A stretch of DNA of 64,000 nucleotides from Azadirachta indica (lineage: Eukaryota > Streptophyta > Magnoliopsida > Sapindales > Meliaceae), in assembly GCA_022749755.1 (NCBI GenBank), contig CM040443.1, forward strand, positions 8,963,744 to 9,027,743, written 5' to 3'. Both the position numbers and the translations under genes were made by a program. Of this stretch, positions 1 through 12,372 are shown one piece after another (within the stretch, counting starts at the first letter, position 1; each line of letters starts with the position of its first letter). The notes below the pieces were generated by a model. The model made no database searches. It saw only the letters and a program-made list of their open reading frames with translations, and was not told where the DNA came from.

Positions 1-349
1 TGGCCAGCTAAAACAGATTCCATTGTCCTAAATTAAATCAGTAAAACAAAAAAATAAATAAATAAATAAATAAATCAAGTGTTATTGTTTAATCAATTCT
101 GTGGCCTAAAATGAAAGTCATGCCAAAAACGAATAGAATCATATATTGTTTCAATTTTTGTTCCAAAAAATAGAAAATAGAAAAAAGAAAAAACAATAGG
201 CAGTCTCATTTTCAATTTTACACCTTCAACTTGAATTGAAGCCTATATAAAGCAGTTAACCCACCTATGCAAGTCCAAAACAAAAAGCATTAAGGTTGTC
301 TGAACTCTGAAGCGACGGTATTTCTCTCAGATATCAAACAGAAATCAAT
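1..349. promoter_or_regulatory. Upstream region of the thioredoxin gene
   Basis: AT-rich non-coding DNA with an (AAAT)n-like run near 50-75. A good TATA box (TATATAAA) lies at 244-251, about 100 bases before the thioredoxin start codon, as expected for a plant core promoter with a short leader. No coding sequence is seen. Confidence 0.55.
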
Positions 350-1072
350 ATGGGAGCAAACGTGTCTGGTTTAGAAAACCCTCATGGTTACATTCATACA
401 AAAACACCTCAGCTTACAGAGTTATACTCCAAGCATCAATGGAGAACTCACCTTGAATCCTGCAAACAATCTGACAAGCTGGTAATTAACTTCCGTTAAC
501 ATTTAATTAATATTACCCTGTGTTTTAGTTCGTGACATGTATATTTATTTATTGATTGATGACTATATATATATATATATATATACATGTGTGTTAATTA
601 ATTAATGTTTTGGGAATATATGATGAAGACGGTGATCTATTTCACGGCTGCATGGTGTGGACCCTGTAAATTTGTTGAACCTTATGTGAAAGAGCTTGCT
701 TCCTGCTACACAGACGTCGACTTCTTCAAGGTTGATGTCGACAAGATTCCGGTAATAAAAAATATATTTATATACCATCATTTCTGATTCTCTTCTCTCC
801 TTCTGTTCATATATATATATATATATATATAGATAGATATATATATGATTATAGATGATGGTATTAACTAGATTGAATCATGTAACGTAGCGTATTAATT
901 TTAATTGTAATTAATTAATGATGAATGAAAACAGGAAGCAGTGCGGGCATTTGATGAGCCAGTTGATGTCATGCCAACATTTATTATGGCTAAACGAGGC
1001 AAAGAAATTGATCGAGTTGTGGGAGCCAAGAAGGAGGAACTCAAGACCAAAACTGAGAAACACAGGCTCTGA
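350..1072 (+). CDS. h-type thioredoxin
   Basis: Three exons, 350-481, 629-751 and 935-1072, join in frame to 130 residues, the usual size for a plant thioredoxin h. The protein reduces disulfides on cytosolic targets using electrons from NADPH-thioredoxin reductase. Exon 2 holds the active site WCGPC inside a typical beta-strand (YFTAAWCGPCKF). Exon 3 holds the cis-proline loop (VMPTF) and the closing helix (VVGAKKEEL). Introns begin GT and end AG. The start MGANVS fits an N-myristoylation signal (Gly2, Ser6), as in subgroup II Trx h proteins such as Arabidopsis TRXH2, so a membrane- or organelle-associated pool is possible (inference). The N-terminal extension of about 40 residues before the catalytic strand also fits subgroup II. 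The first intron contains a (TA)n run at 563-584. Confidence 0.9.
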
Positions 1073-1957
1073 TCTGATCCATCCATACCATATATTAATT
1101 ACCGTGTCCTGCGCTGCCTTAAACCAAAGATTTATATACCAGAAGATCAGAAGAAACATTGAAGGATCATTACAATCATCACCACTTTTATGTGGATAAA
1201 TAAGATTGTTATTTCTTTGTCCTTCCTACCTATAGATCTTCCTATAACTTCTTCATGCGATCGTTTGTTTTGTTTTGATTTTATTTTGTTATGTTTAATT
1301 TTATTTTTGCAGTTTTCCTGCAAGGACTTGCTCTTAACTCAGGTTGAGCATATATCTAATACATCTATTTTCATTTGCAATCTCTATACAATTTTCTTTT
1401 TAAAAAAAAAAAAAATTGTTTTGATGCTCAAGTATTCATAAATTAATTTATTAGACAAATACGTTCATGCAACCAAGAGAAATGGAGAATTTTTTAAATT
1501 TAGTCCGCACTAGCAGAAGAATATAATATGTAAAAATAAATAAATAAAAAACTATTATTATTATTGAACAAAACAGCCAGACTGTGACTGATTGTTCCTG
1601 TTCAATTAAGTTAGTTCACATACAGACGTCCGGACCGCATACTTGCGGTCGGCATCTGAAACCAGCCAACAGATCATAGTTTATTATTTGCAAAATGAAT
1701 AATCAAAGGGTTTTCACATTAAGAACTAGTACTACATAACTAGTATACAAATTATAATTAGACACCCAAAGCCAACATCAACTTTTCGCTAGTATGGGCA
1801 TACAGTTGCAGAAGATCATAGACTTTCCCTGCACTGCTGCTTGCAACCCTTCCTTCAAGCTTTTCTTTTTCCTACTATGCACAATAATCCACCCAGAGCG
1901 GAAAACTTAACATATTTACATCTACTTAACTCGTATTAATCAGGCTTGAATTTCAAA
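1073..1957. other. Intergenic: 3' flanks of two convergent genes
   Basis: Holds the 3' regions of the thioredoxin (+) and DnaJ (-) genes, with T-rich and A-rich tracts (for example an A run near 1402-1414). Small open frames here have no recognisable similarity. Nothing else is seen. Confidence 0.6.
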
Positions 1958-3752
1958 CTAGAGATCAATTCCACCCAGCACTCTCTTCAAATCAGATTTT
2001 TGCTCTCCCGTGAGCCTTGATGGAAACCTCATATCAAATTTAATTAAAAGTTTTCCTTTCTTACTAGGATCTTTTGAGATTGGCATTCCTTCATTAGGGA
2101 TCAGCATCTCATGACCTGGTTTGATTATGTCTGTCACTGGGATTGTGAGATTCCTTCCATCCAAGGTTGTCAAATTAACGGTCAGCCCAGTAAGAGCCTC
2201 CAACAAAGAGATTTTCTGATTGACCACCAGATCATTCCCATCCCTCTTGAAAACGGGATGGGGTTTCTCATCCACCACAAAAATAAGATCAGCCGGAGTG
2301 ACACCAGGTTCTTGGTTTCCTTTCTCCGGAAAAGTGATCTTGGTGCCCTTCTTCCAGCCGGGTTTAATATCAATTTTCAAAATCTCCTCAACACTTTTTG
2401 GCTTACTGCAAGACAATGACCGTATATTAAACTAAGGAAAAATGAAGAATCTTTTTGAAAGAAACAAATAATGCAGCATTCAGAAAATAACAATTAAATG
2501 ATTAAGATCTTTCCTCCTGAAGAATGAAGTCCTAAATTATGCTCCAAATTATTGAAATACAGACACACAAGTCTGTAAAAAACAACAGCAACTCTACTAA
2601 TTATATTCCAAATTTCACAGAATAGATTAAGATGTTTCCTGAACAATGAAAAAGAACACTGAAAACTAAATTTCAATAGTTACACAGATAACCATAATCT
2701 GCTGCAACTTGGTTTGAGTTAAATGGCTTGGCCACCCCCAAGAACTGCAAAAAGTTCCAACATACGATCAAAAGGAAAGGACCAAAAGATTCAGTTAATT
2801 TGTTTTCAAATCTGCAATTGGTAAAGGCGTTCAACCTCTAGTACCTATCACACTTAGGCACAGATGACATATACAACCTTCTACCTAATCAGTAGGAGAA
2901 AATCCAGCAAACTTAAACATATCCCGAACAAAATTTTAAATTCAGAACCTATCATGCATATTGCCTTGTCCAACAGAACTGTATCAAACAAAATTTATCT
3001 AATTAACCTACCAGTTAGGTTTGTCAAGTTCTCCTCCTTGGATCAATATTCACATACAATGAAGATTTTCCAACCAAATTTATATAATACAAGCTAGAAC
3101 AGAGACTACAAATTCATATTCTGAAAGTGATCCTGTACTCTTCAAACAATATGACATTTTTCATCAATTACGCAAAATACCATTAAATAACTCGGAAAAA
3201 GAAAATAGGATAATAATAAAAGGAAAATAATTACCCAAATTCATCAGGAACGACGCGGGAAATCTTCATTTTCTTTCTAGCACCTTTATAGAGCTCCTCC
3301 AAACTACACACCAATTTACACTCAACCGCCGCCGCCTTCACGCTTCCCGAATGCTTACCAACATCGCCACTCACACCATTCTTATAAAACGAGCGGCTCT
3401 TCCCGCTCGATCCACCGAAAAACTCAGCGAATATATCCTCCGCATCTCGGGGATTATACCTGAATCCATAATTCGAATTACCGTAGGAGCCACCACCATT
3501 AAACGACGGCGTAGTGAACTCAGTTGCCTTCAGCCCCTCCTCACCGTACAGATCGTAGATCTGCCTCCTCTGCGGATCACTTAACACGTCATACGCCTCC
3601 GATATCTGCTTAAACTTGGCTTCCGCGTCTTTCTTATTTACCGGATTCTTGTCCGGGTGCCACTTCATCGCGAGCCTCTTGTACGACTTCTTAAGGTCCT
3701 CCTCCGTCGCACCGCGGCTCACTTTGAGTAAATTGTAGTAATCGACTCCCAT
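1958..3752 (-). CDS. Type II DnaJ/HSP40 co-chaperone (DNAJB-like)
   Basis: Two exons on the minus strand, 3752-3235 and 2405-1958, join in phase to 321 residues, matching DNAJB1/4/13-like plant proteins. The J domain (residues 1-70) has the HPD motif at 32-34, which stimulates Hsp70 ATPase. A short Gly/Phe-rich linker ([17 protein letters not shown]) follows. Two beta-barrel C-terminal substrate-binding domains come next ([20 protein letters not shown], then [20 protein letters not shown]) and end near the dimerisation helix. There is no CxxCxGxG zinc finger, so it is type II. The donor reads TTTGG|GTAAT and the acceptor TGCAG|TAAGCC, restoring an FGKPKS junction. The intron is about 830 bases. 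Likely cytosolic or nuclear; no targeting peptide is visible. Confidence 0.92.
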
Positions 3753-5254
3753 TGTGACGGTTAAAGTGAAAGAACGCTGGCGTCAATTTTATGCGGAGAA
3801 AATGTTGTGAAATTGTGGAGGTGACGAGGAATGAAGTCGTAGGGAGAAAGAGAACCGGCGAGTCGGCCGGGATTCTTGAGCAAGCTGCACGCCAAAGCCA
3901 AAAAGCCGAAAGGCAGAGCCAAAGCCAACGCGCAAAGCAAGTGGAGAGCAGTCGTAGCTTAAGCTAATAAGCATAAGCCTGCCACGATTTTTTGATACGC
4001 TACCCACGCGCCTGTGGATATTTTTAACGGCAGGGTTGTTGGAGTCACAGCTGTAGTGTTGATAAGGGTCGTGACAGCCAGTATTATATTTTCTTTTTTT
4101 ATTTATTTATTTACGTATTTTAGTTACACGAATGACAATTATATCACCTAATAGGCAATAATAATAATAATAATAATTTTCTAATTTAATGAAATCTAGA
4201 ATATTCGAAAGGGGGTAAGTTACTGGTAACAGGCATGTGAGGCTATCAAAAACCATTTTCTAAATAATTAAAAAGAGAACGTGCAGTGAAGTAGCAGTAG
4301 GAGTCATATGATAGGCTGGACTGAACGGAGTATCTTGTTTATGAAGAGTAGAGTAACGTACTAATTTCAATTCAATAGAATACATACACTTACAGAATCT
4401 GGGCAGGTGTCGCGAGATGGAAACGGAGAGGGAGAAATGAGAATCGTTAGATATTGTTTTTTTAATATCACCAAAACGACATCGTGTTGCTACATTCATT
4501 GCTTGATTCATTCGTTCGCTGTCCTGACCTCCTTTTCTGTTCTTCTTTTTGAGTAACAACATCTTTGCCCAAAAGATAACCCCTCCAATTTTGTTTCTTT
4601 AATTGTGCAAGTTGGACGGGTCATAGTTCACGCGCCCTCACTTATTTTAAAATATATAGAAAAATATTAATGCATTTCTTATTTTTGCGGCTAACAACAA
4701 TTTTATTTTTATCACCGATTATGGTGCTTTAATTAAATTAAAAAGAAAACAAAATAATTTTTTCAGATTGATAAAATCGTTAAAATGCCACTTGATATAT
4801 TGGTACATACTGTTTTTTTTTTTTCTTAAAATATATTTTGCCCTTTTTTTCTTTTTTGTCTGGATATGCCACTTGACTTGACTAGTATATATTATTTTGT
4901 CACATAATAATCATATATTTGGCTGATGATAATAACAAAATGATGATTATATAAACTATAATTATAATTATAAATAAAGCAAAAAAATGATGATTATATG
5001 AATTATAATTAAATTACAAATAAAGCAATCCTTTTAAATAATTAATTTTCAATCATTAGGGTTGGGTGGCGTGTGGTTCAACTTTGAACACTGTTGGTTT
5101 TTCTTTTTTTTATTTTCGGTGTGAAAGGACTTTGTATAGTACTGTTTAGCTTAATCATTGTCGGATATGAGCAATCATTCAAAATATTTGATAACCGAAC
5201 GGTGGTTTCTTGATTAAAAAAATATATATATATTTCGACAAACTGTTTGTGAAA
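3753..5254. other. Intergenic between divergent DnaJ and PPR genes
   Basis: Shared upstream DNA of the DnaJ gene (-) and the PPR gene (+). The GC-richer part at 3760-4010 is probably the DnaJ leader/promoter. The rest is AT-rich. An imperfect tandem repeat of about 46 bases occurs at roughly 4937-5028 (two units starting AAAATGATGATTATAT and ending AAATAAAGCAA). No convincing gene is seen. Confidence 0.55.
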
Positions 5255-7084
5255 ATGCTTCTGACAATTTCGCCAATCTCACCTCCACAAACTGTCTCCG
5301 TCATCAACAACAAGAATGACGCCGCGTTTAACAATCACAGTATTCTCCTTTCATCATTGACTCAATGTACTAACATGTTTCAGCTTAACCAAATCCATGC
5401 CCAGGCTCTACGTGCCATGTTGCCTCAGCATCAAAACAGGCTGTTTCTTTACAGTAGGATTCTTCATTTCGCGTCCTGTGCTGACCTTGACTACGCATTT
5501 CGTGTTTTTGATCATGTCGAGAATCCCAATTCTTTTATGTGGAACACGCTCATCAGAGCTTGCGCACAAAACGTTGATACCAAAGAACAAGCCATAAAGA
5601 TTTTTCAGAGAATGTTGGAGAAAGGAAACGTTTTTCCTGATAAATATACGTTCCCCTTTGCTTTAAAAGCTTGTGCTTACTTGTTTGCTTTATTTGAAGG
5701 GAAACAAGCTCATGGACAGATTGTGAAACATGGGCTTGGCTCGGATGTGTATATAAACAACAGTTTGATTCATTTTTACGCGTCTTGTGGGTATTTGGAC
5801 CTAGCAAAGAAAGTGTTTGACAAAATGCTTGAGAGAAACTTGGTTTCGTGGAATGCTATGATTGATGCCTTTGTTCACTTCGGTGAATTTGATTCTGCAT
5901 TGAAACTGTTTGGTCAAATGCAGAAGTTGTTTAAACCAGATGGATATACATTTCAGAGTATTATGAGTGCTTGTGCTGGTTTGGGTACTTTGTCTCTAGG
6001 GATGTGGGCGCATGCTTTTATTTTGAGAATGTGCGATTCCAGTTTACTTTCGGATGTTTTGGTCAATAATTCGTTAATTGATATGTATAGCAAATGTGGG
6101 TCATTAGAAATTGCTAGTCAAGTCTTTGAGAGGATGCCTAAACGTGATTTGACTTCATGGAATTCGATGATTCTAGGACTTGCCATGCATGGGCAAGCTG
6201 AGGCAGCACTGAAATATTTCGATCGCTTGGTTGAAGAGGAGAGTTTTTTGCCAAATTCGATCACATTTGTCGGTGTTTTAAGTGCCTGTAATCATAGAGG
6301 CATGGTTAATGAGGGCCAAGATTATTTTGATGTCATGATAAACGAGTATAATATTAGACCTGTACTAGAACACTATGGATGCCTGGTTGATCTTCTTGCT
6401 CGTGCTGGGCACATTGATGAAGCGCTTGATCTTGTGTCCAACATGCCAATGAAACCTGATGTGGTAATATGGAGGAGTCTTCTAGATGCTTGCTGCAAAC
6501 AAAATGCAAGTATCGAGCTGAGCGAGGAAGTGGCTCAGCAGATTATTGAATCAGAAGGAGGCATTTCCAGTGGCGTTTACGTGCTTCTATCAAGAGTTTA
6601 TGCATCAGCTAGCAGGTGGAATGATGTTGGGCTGGTTAGGAAATTGATGACTGATAAAGGCGTGACAAAAGAGCCTGGGTGTAGTTCAATAGAGATAGAT
6701 GGTATTGCCCACGAAGTCTTTGCCGGAGATACCTCTCATCCTCAAACTAAACAAATATATGGGGTTCTGGATGTGATTGATGACAGACTGAAGTTTATAG
6801 GCTATAAACCCGACTCTTCACAAGCAACTATGGTTGATGAACTTGATGATGGCAAACAAAACTCACTCAAGCTGCATAGCGAGAGACTTGCCATTGCTTT
6901 GGGAATCTTAAACTTGAAACCGGGATTGCCCATACGTGTGTTTAAGAATCTTCGGGTATGCAATGACTGTCACGGGGTAACTAAATTGATCTCTAAAATC
7001 TTCAATGTCGATATTATCGTGAGAGATCGAGCCAGATTTCATCACTTTAAAAATGGTTTCTGCTCATGCATGGATTATTGGTGA
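5255..7084 (+). CDS. CRR28: PLS-class PPR protein with E and DYW domains (CRR28-like)
   Basis: Intronless, 609 residues from the ATG at 5255. An upstream in-frame ORF extension to 5210 lies in an AT-rich leader and is less likely. The order is a Ser/Thr-rich targeting region, PPR repeats of the P-L-S type (for example MWNTLIRACAQ, SWNAMIDAFVHFGEFDSAL, SWNSMILGLAMHGQAEAAL), then E/E+ motifs (PGCSSIEIDGIAHEVFAGD) and a C-terminal DYW cytidine-deaminase-like domain. The domain keeps the HSERLAIA motif with its Glu, the CNDCH zinc ligands, HHFKNGFCSC and the final DYW. Overall pattern and end match Arabidopsis CRR28 (At1g59720), which edits plastid ndhB and ndhD RNA for the NDH complex. Family is certain; orthology to CRR28 is from memory and should be confirmed by a tree. 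If correct, the protein acts in chloroplasts. Confidence 0.85.
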   Translation: MLLTISPISPPQTVSVINNKNDAAFNNHSILLSSLTQCTNMFQLNQIHAQALRAMLPQHQNRLFLYSRILHFASCADLDYAFRVFDHVENPNSFMWNTLIRACAQNVDTKEQAIKIFQRMLEKGNVFPDKYTFPFALKACAYLFALFEGKQAHGQIVKHGLGSDVYINNSLIHFYASCGYLDLAKKVFDKMLERNLVSWNAMIDAFVHFGEFDSALKLFGQMQKLFKPDGYTFQSIMSACAGLGTLSLGMWAHAFILRMCDSSLLSDVLVNNSLIDMYSKCGSLEIASQVFERMPKRDLTSWNSMILGLAMHGQAEAALKYFDRLVEEESFLPNSITFVGVLSACNHRGMVNEGQDYFDVMINEYNIRPVLEHYGCLVDLLARAGHIDEALDLVSNMPMKPDVVIWRSLLDACCKQNASIELSEEVAQQIIESEGGISSGVYVLLSRVYASASRWNDVGLVRKLMTDKGVTKEPGCSSIEIDGIAHEVFAGDTSHPQTKQIYGVLDVIDDRLKFIGYKPDSSQATMVDELDDGKQNSLKLHSERLAIALGILNLKPGLPIRVFKNLRVCNDCHGVTKLISKIFNVDIIVRDRARFHHFKNGFCSCMDYW

Positions 7085-8052
7085 TTGCTGCTCTATAAAA
7101 GAGTTCAACATTCATAGTCATGTATGTTTTGTGTATACTTGATTATTACGTGAAACTGTTTCAGCTATTATATTTATGGAATAGGCTCCAATTTCTCGTC
7201 TGTAGGACTCACATATATATATATATGGCCAGAGTAAGAGATAGTGGTCAAACCACTGCTATCCTTTATCATTTCACAGTTCTTATTTGTCAACTAACTT
7301 GAGAGTCTTGATCTCCCACTCCAGCCTGTAATGGGTCCAAAGTCATAATTTCAATCAAAGCATTAGCTTCGTTAAGTTACTCTAAATTGATTCCAACTCA
7401 TCTTCTCACTATAAAAATGCACATGCCTCTCAATTCCAGCTGCTCTACATCACTTAAAACAGTAATCCTTCTTCCCAGTTCTTGTGGTTTGATTTTGTCA
7501 TTCAAAATTGTAAATCACTCCATATTGATAGAAACTCTATAATGAGGCTATACCTAGTATGTAAGCCAATGCCAAATATTAGCATAAAAAGAAGAATAAC
7601 GAAACATGTCAAGCCAAAAAATCATATATATTTGAGTATGCAATGATTTTACAAGACTAACTACCTGGCAGTTCTGAGCCATTAACATACATTTTCAAAC
7701 ATGAAAAACGTTTGCAAAACTTTTTACAGCAAAATTGATCAATGAACCAACTAAGAGATTAAACAATTCTTGCAAGCAGAATAAAATTATTTAGCACTGT
7801 AAGATGGACAACAATACTGTAATGATCCTCAGCCACTACAAGAACATTTCATTCACTTTTGCTTCACTTCACTCATCCATTGCAATGGCACAATAGGCTA
7901 AAAGAGTCACCATTACACTTTACTGACTCCCGCAGTGCTTTCAACTAGCTTAGCAATAGGCCTGATACAGAATGTACAGAAATTGTGAGGTCTGCCTGAT
8001 GCATATCACGATGCAGAGCCATGTTTTGAGAATTCTCTTGCCACTGATTATA
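7085..8052. other. Intergenic between PPR gene and DUF569 gene
   Basis: Convergent 3' flanks of the PPR gene (+) and the DUF569 gene (-). AT-rich with a short (TA)n run near 7212-7224. Short open frames lack codon bias or family similarity. Confidence 0.5.
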
Positions 8053-10366
8053 TCAAAGAAAACCAAGCAAAACGTAAGCAAGAGACACAGGCAAGCTGGC
8101 ATCTGAAATGGAGTATGAGAAATGAAAGAATAATAGATATTGTGTAAGAGTTTCCATGGTAAGCAAACTTTTAACATCAAATTATCTGTATAGATTGCAG
8201 CATTAATCACCAACTTTTTCAAAATCATAATTTTTCCTAAAGAAACAACTATTACGTGCTTAATGTTCCTTAAAAAAAAAATAAAAATGTATTTCACACT
8301 GATGCACCAGACTTACCAGGGGAAAACCAGATATGTGACGTCAGTTATATCTTAAATCAAGAGGGTGAAATAGTAAAGAAGTAAATTTTTAAGTTTCTTC
8401 AGCACCAAGTCAACAATGTGAACAACACTCCCTACCATGCTTAAAAGAAAATCCCAAGTTCATGAGAAAATATTACAGCTCATTGTGTAAGCTACACTAT
8501 CTATCCAAAAACATCTTCGAATATGACCAATTACACAACATTCTTTTCACTTTAGAAACAGGACTCTGCAAGTCAACCGAACAAAAAATATTTAGGGTCC
8601 ATATTAGTTCTTTGATTTCCCTTATTAGCTTTTCTGCAATCCTAATTGCTTTAAAGAAACACTACAGAAGACTAAGCAACCATCGTCGACAATTGCTGGT
8701 GGTAAACAAACAACTTACAAAGCCATTTCATAATGCTATAAAATCTAGCCGAGTGACCGGCATTATGCTGAATTCCAAGTCTTTGTAAGATCAACTACGC
8801 ATCTCAGAGTGAAATCTACACTCAGATGCATATCAGCAAGCAAACCAAATTTATTGGTAGAGAAAAAACTGATTGAAATATTTTGACACTCATTTACTGC
8901 ACCAAACTGATTAGAGAATTACTTAACTCCTATGTGTTTTCCTCAATTAATGAAACTATGTTAAGAATAATCTCAAAAGCAAAATGCTGAAGGTTCACCA
9001 TATAACTAGCACCTGACCAAGACAAAGGAAGCAACAAAACTCACAATGTCTAAAAGCTATAAACATGTCAATGACTTATTTCATAAACCATAATACCTCG
9101 TTAGCTTTTGATGATGTGTTGTTGAAATAAGCAAATATGGGAATAATAAAAAGCAGTTGAAACATCAAAACTTTTGTTTACACCAAGAACCAAATAAATC
9201 ACAAAATGGACAATCTGTGAAAATTGTAATATGAGCAAGTATAGCATGCACGCAAAAGGAATGTATTTAACATTAATAGGCTGTAATACTAATTACTTTG
9301 TAACCTAACCTATGAAAAAACATAACTTCTTTCAACTTCAAGTTTTGAACAAGCAATTCATCAATGTACCAATAAACAATCAAATTGAAAGGAAAATGCT
9401 CACCTTTTGAGGATGAAGGAACTACAACGACATGCATATCTGCATTGTTAGGAGGAAGCTGCAATCGCAAAGGATAAAGCTTTGCGTTCAATGGGCTTCG
9501 AGCACACACAACAATGTCCTGAATACCTAACTCTTCCCTTAATTTCTGGGTCAATTCATCAACTCCATTCCCCTTAAACGTCAAAGCATACCCCTGCATT
9601 GATTCATCATCAACCTCTCCACTCTCATCAGCCACATGGTAGTATATAGTCCTCCCTTCAGACTTGGGCGGCGAACCCACATAAGAATCACTTGACTGGA
9701 AAATCATACAAAAACAAATTATTAAAACAAAACACAAACAACCCAAAACAGAAGTTAAACTGTATACCAAAATTAGTACAGATCTCGAACCTCTTGTCTT
9801 GTAAAATTCCCAGATTTAACCGAATCATAGGAAGGTGAACTGGACTCAAAATCTAAAGAATCCGAATGGGAAATAGATGGCGGAACCGGAGCTTGTTGAT
9901 GACCAGGAGAATGAACTTGAATCTCAACAACATGAACATCCCACAAAACCCATTCTTGAGTTGCAGTCCTATGAGGAATATCATGAGTCACCGAATTTCT
10001 CCAGGGAGGCAATCCCCCATTGGCTCTCAAGAAATGACCGTACCGAGTCTTGAGCTTCATTTGGCTCCCTTCCCTGAGGGGTTCCCATTCAACAGAAGAG
10101 TCAAGTCTTCTGGGCAGTGACTGAACCACTTTCCGACCAGTCATTCCAAGTAAGAACGGCTGGTTCGATGCCGTCAGGTATTTCCCATAACAGCTTTTGA
10201 GACGGATTATGTTTTGCGATCCGGGTACAAGTTCCACAGTCCATTTAGCATTCTTGGCTGATCCGTTACGGTCTTGGGTGACGGACTCTTCATCCTCCTC
10301 GGCGACCAGAAACTTGTCGTGGTGGCTACGGAGACGCACTGCTTTTGCGTTGTGAAAGAAATCCAT
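8053..10366 (-). CDS. DUF569 (fascin-like fold) protein, copy 1
   Basis: Minus-strand model 10366-9791, 9695-9404 and 8102-8053, 305 residues. Exon 1 carries the DUF569 domain from MDFFHNAKAVRLRSHHDKFL through WEPLREGSQMKLKTRYGHFL to a WVLWDVHVVEI segment, a plant-specific beta-trefoil related to actin-crosslinking/fascin folds; biochemical role unknown. Exon 2 encodes a second conserved region (YYHVADESGEVDDES, then LTQKLREELGIQDIVVCARS and MHVVVVPSSSK). The third exon is short and less certain: acceptor TTTCAG at 8103-8104, phase matching, about 16 residues with a hydrophobic end (SLAYVLLGFL). The start at 10366 gives the family's usual N-terminus; a pyrimidine-rich AG just upstream may end a 5'-UTR intron. 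A paralogue lies about 2.6 kb upstream on the same strand. Confidence 0.8.
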
Positions 10367-12337
10367 CCCGCCTCCCCGGATACCGTTGGATTTAGATACT
10401 GATGCTGTCTGAAAACGAATAAGGAAAAAATCTAAGACAAAAGAGTGTTGAAAACTGGATAGATGTGCTGTTGTCAAATTACCCTTTCACATGTGCACGC
10501 AGTTGAAATGTAAAGACATTTTTAAATGAAAAGTCTGCTGCGGTCTGAGTCAGAGAGAGCCAGCCAAAGTGGAAAGAAGATGGTACGCGGTGAAAAGGAC
10601 CGGCCCAGTTACGTGGTGGCTCAAGCAATATTGTTACTTGATTGCCGCGTCTGCGGTTCGTTTGGCGCGAGTTTTGGATACTCGACACGGATTCAATGCA
10701 ATTACCTAAATTTTATTCGTGTGGCCAGAGCGTGAAGGCGGCAGCGGGTAGGATACTTCGTTCGGACAAGCCAACGTATTTTATACATATATATATATAT
10801 ATATGAAATATAAATAAAAAAGAAATACACATGCGACAGGTTCTAGTGAATCATGGATAAATTGGAATATTTTCACATTGTTCCCCTAAAGTTTTAAATT
10901 ATATCACTTAAGTAATTTCACTTACCTTCTCTATAAAAATATATTTGATATTTATTATTTTGTTTGAAGAAAAATTTTACTTTTCTGATTTGTTACACAA
11001 TTAATAAAAGAAAAGCTGAAAAAATTTTATTTATTTATATGTTTATATATATTTATAAATATTTATTTAGAAAATATTTATTGAAAAACATTATATTTCA
11101 AATTAAATTTTTAATTTTCTTATCCTTTATTCTATAATTATTTTCTTTACTTTATAAAGATGAATTAATTAACACACACAACAAGATAAAAATAGATATT
11201 ACAAAAATATTTTTTAATAAAAAATAAATCATCAAGTATATTTAAATAAATTTAATATTAAAAATTAGTCTTTAAAGTATGTGATATAATTTTTATTTTT
11301 ATTTTTTTTTGTGATATAAACTCAAATTTTAGGGGAGGAATGTGATAATATCTCGGGATAAATTACTGCGTTGAACCCGTCAACATTTCACTGTCCGAAA
11401 TTTGTTCACATAAGATTTTTATGACAACAAAAACGGGAGATTTAATGATAAGCAATCAATACTTTTACTTTTTATCAGAAAATGAAAGGGTTATTATATT
11501 TTATTTATTTAATTAGATTTTCTTTTTGAAAGTTATATTAATTAAATAGATTTGAAGTAAAATAATTCAATAATATACATAGCAACTTATTGAAAAATAA
11601 TTTTCATGAAGATTTAAACAATTCTTACCAAAAGAATTTTATTATTAATTTTAATTACAGTGCACTTTTTCTTAAATTTAATAATACAACATTTAAAGCA
11701 TTCCAAATTTTATTTTGAAATTTGTCTTTTTATGCTTACGGTTTTTACTTAAATCTAATAAATCAACTGCCCAATTCTATTATTTAGCTTCAATAAGAGT
11801 AATCCCAAACACATCCTAGAAATTATAAGTACTCTGTATCTCCCCGATTTTAAACTTTTTAGAAGAGACAGTAAGCCACGACAAATATATATACACATAC
11901 ACACACATCTTGTTGCATGAGATGGGAACACGTATTACATTATACATACATATACGATACACATATATAGCTCATGAACTCTATCTGGATAAAGATGATT
12001 CTAAATTTAAGTACTAGATCGTCGATTAAGTTTCTTAAACCAGCCAATGACATCCTAAAATCGGCACTACTTTTTGGACCTAATTAACAAGTTACCAAAA
12101 GCATACGTGCAAGAAAAGATTTTTATACATCTTTCTTTAATTCCCTTTCTTGTTTATATTGCAAAACAGTTAATAAGATATGATATTCACAGAATGAATT
12201 ATAAATGCAGAAAGAGATTGGGTAGAATTGTTTTCACTTCAAAGGTTTTGTATCTGCCTGCAAACCGATGATGACATAAAATTACAGTGGCACGAGATTT
12301 TGTTCCTACTGTTTTTCACTCATGGGGGTATGCATGC

Positions 12338-12372
<35 letters not shown>

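Noticed and set aside
3789..4007. 72-codon minus-strand open frame upstream of the DnaJ gene.
   Set aside because: Lies in the probable promoter/leader; no similarity.
7950..8297. 115-codon minus-strand open frame.
   Set aside because: A chance frame in intron/3' DNA of the DUF569 gene; only a short piece, in another frame, fits as an exon.
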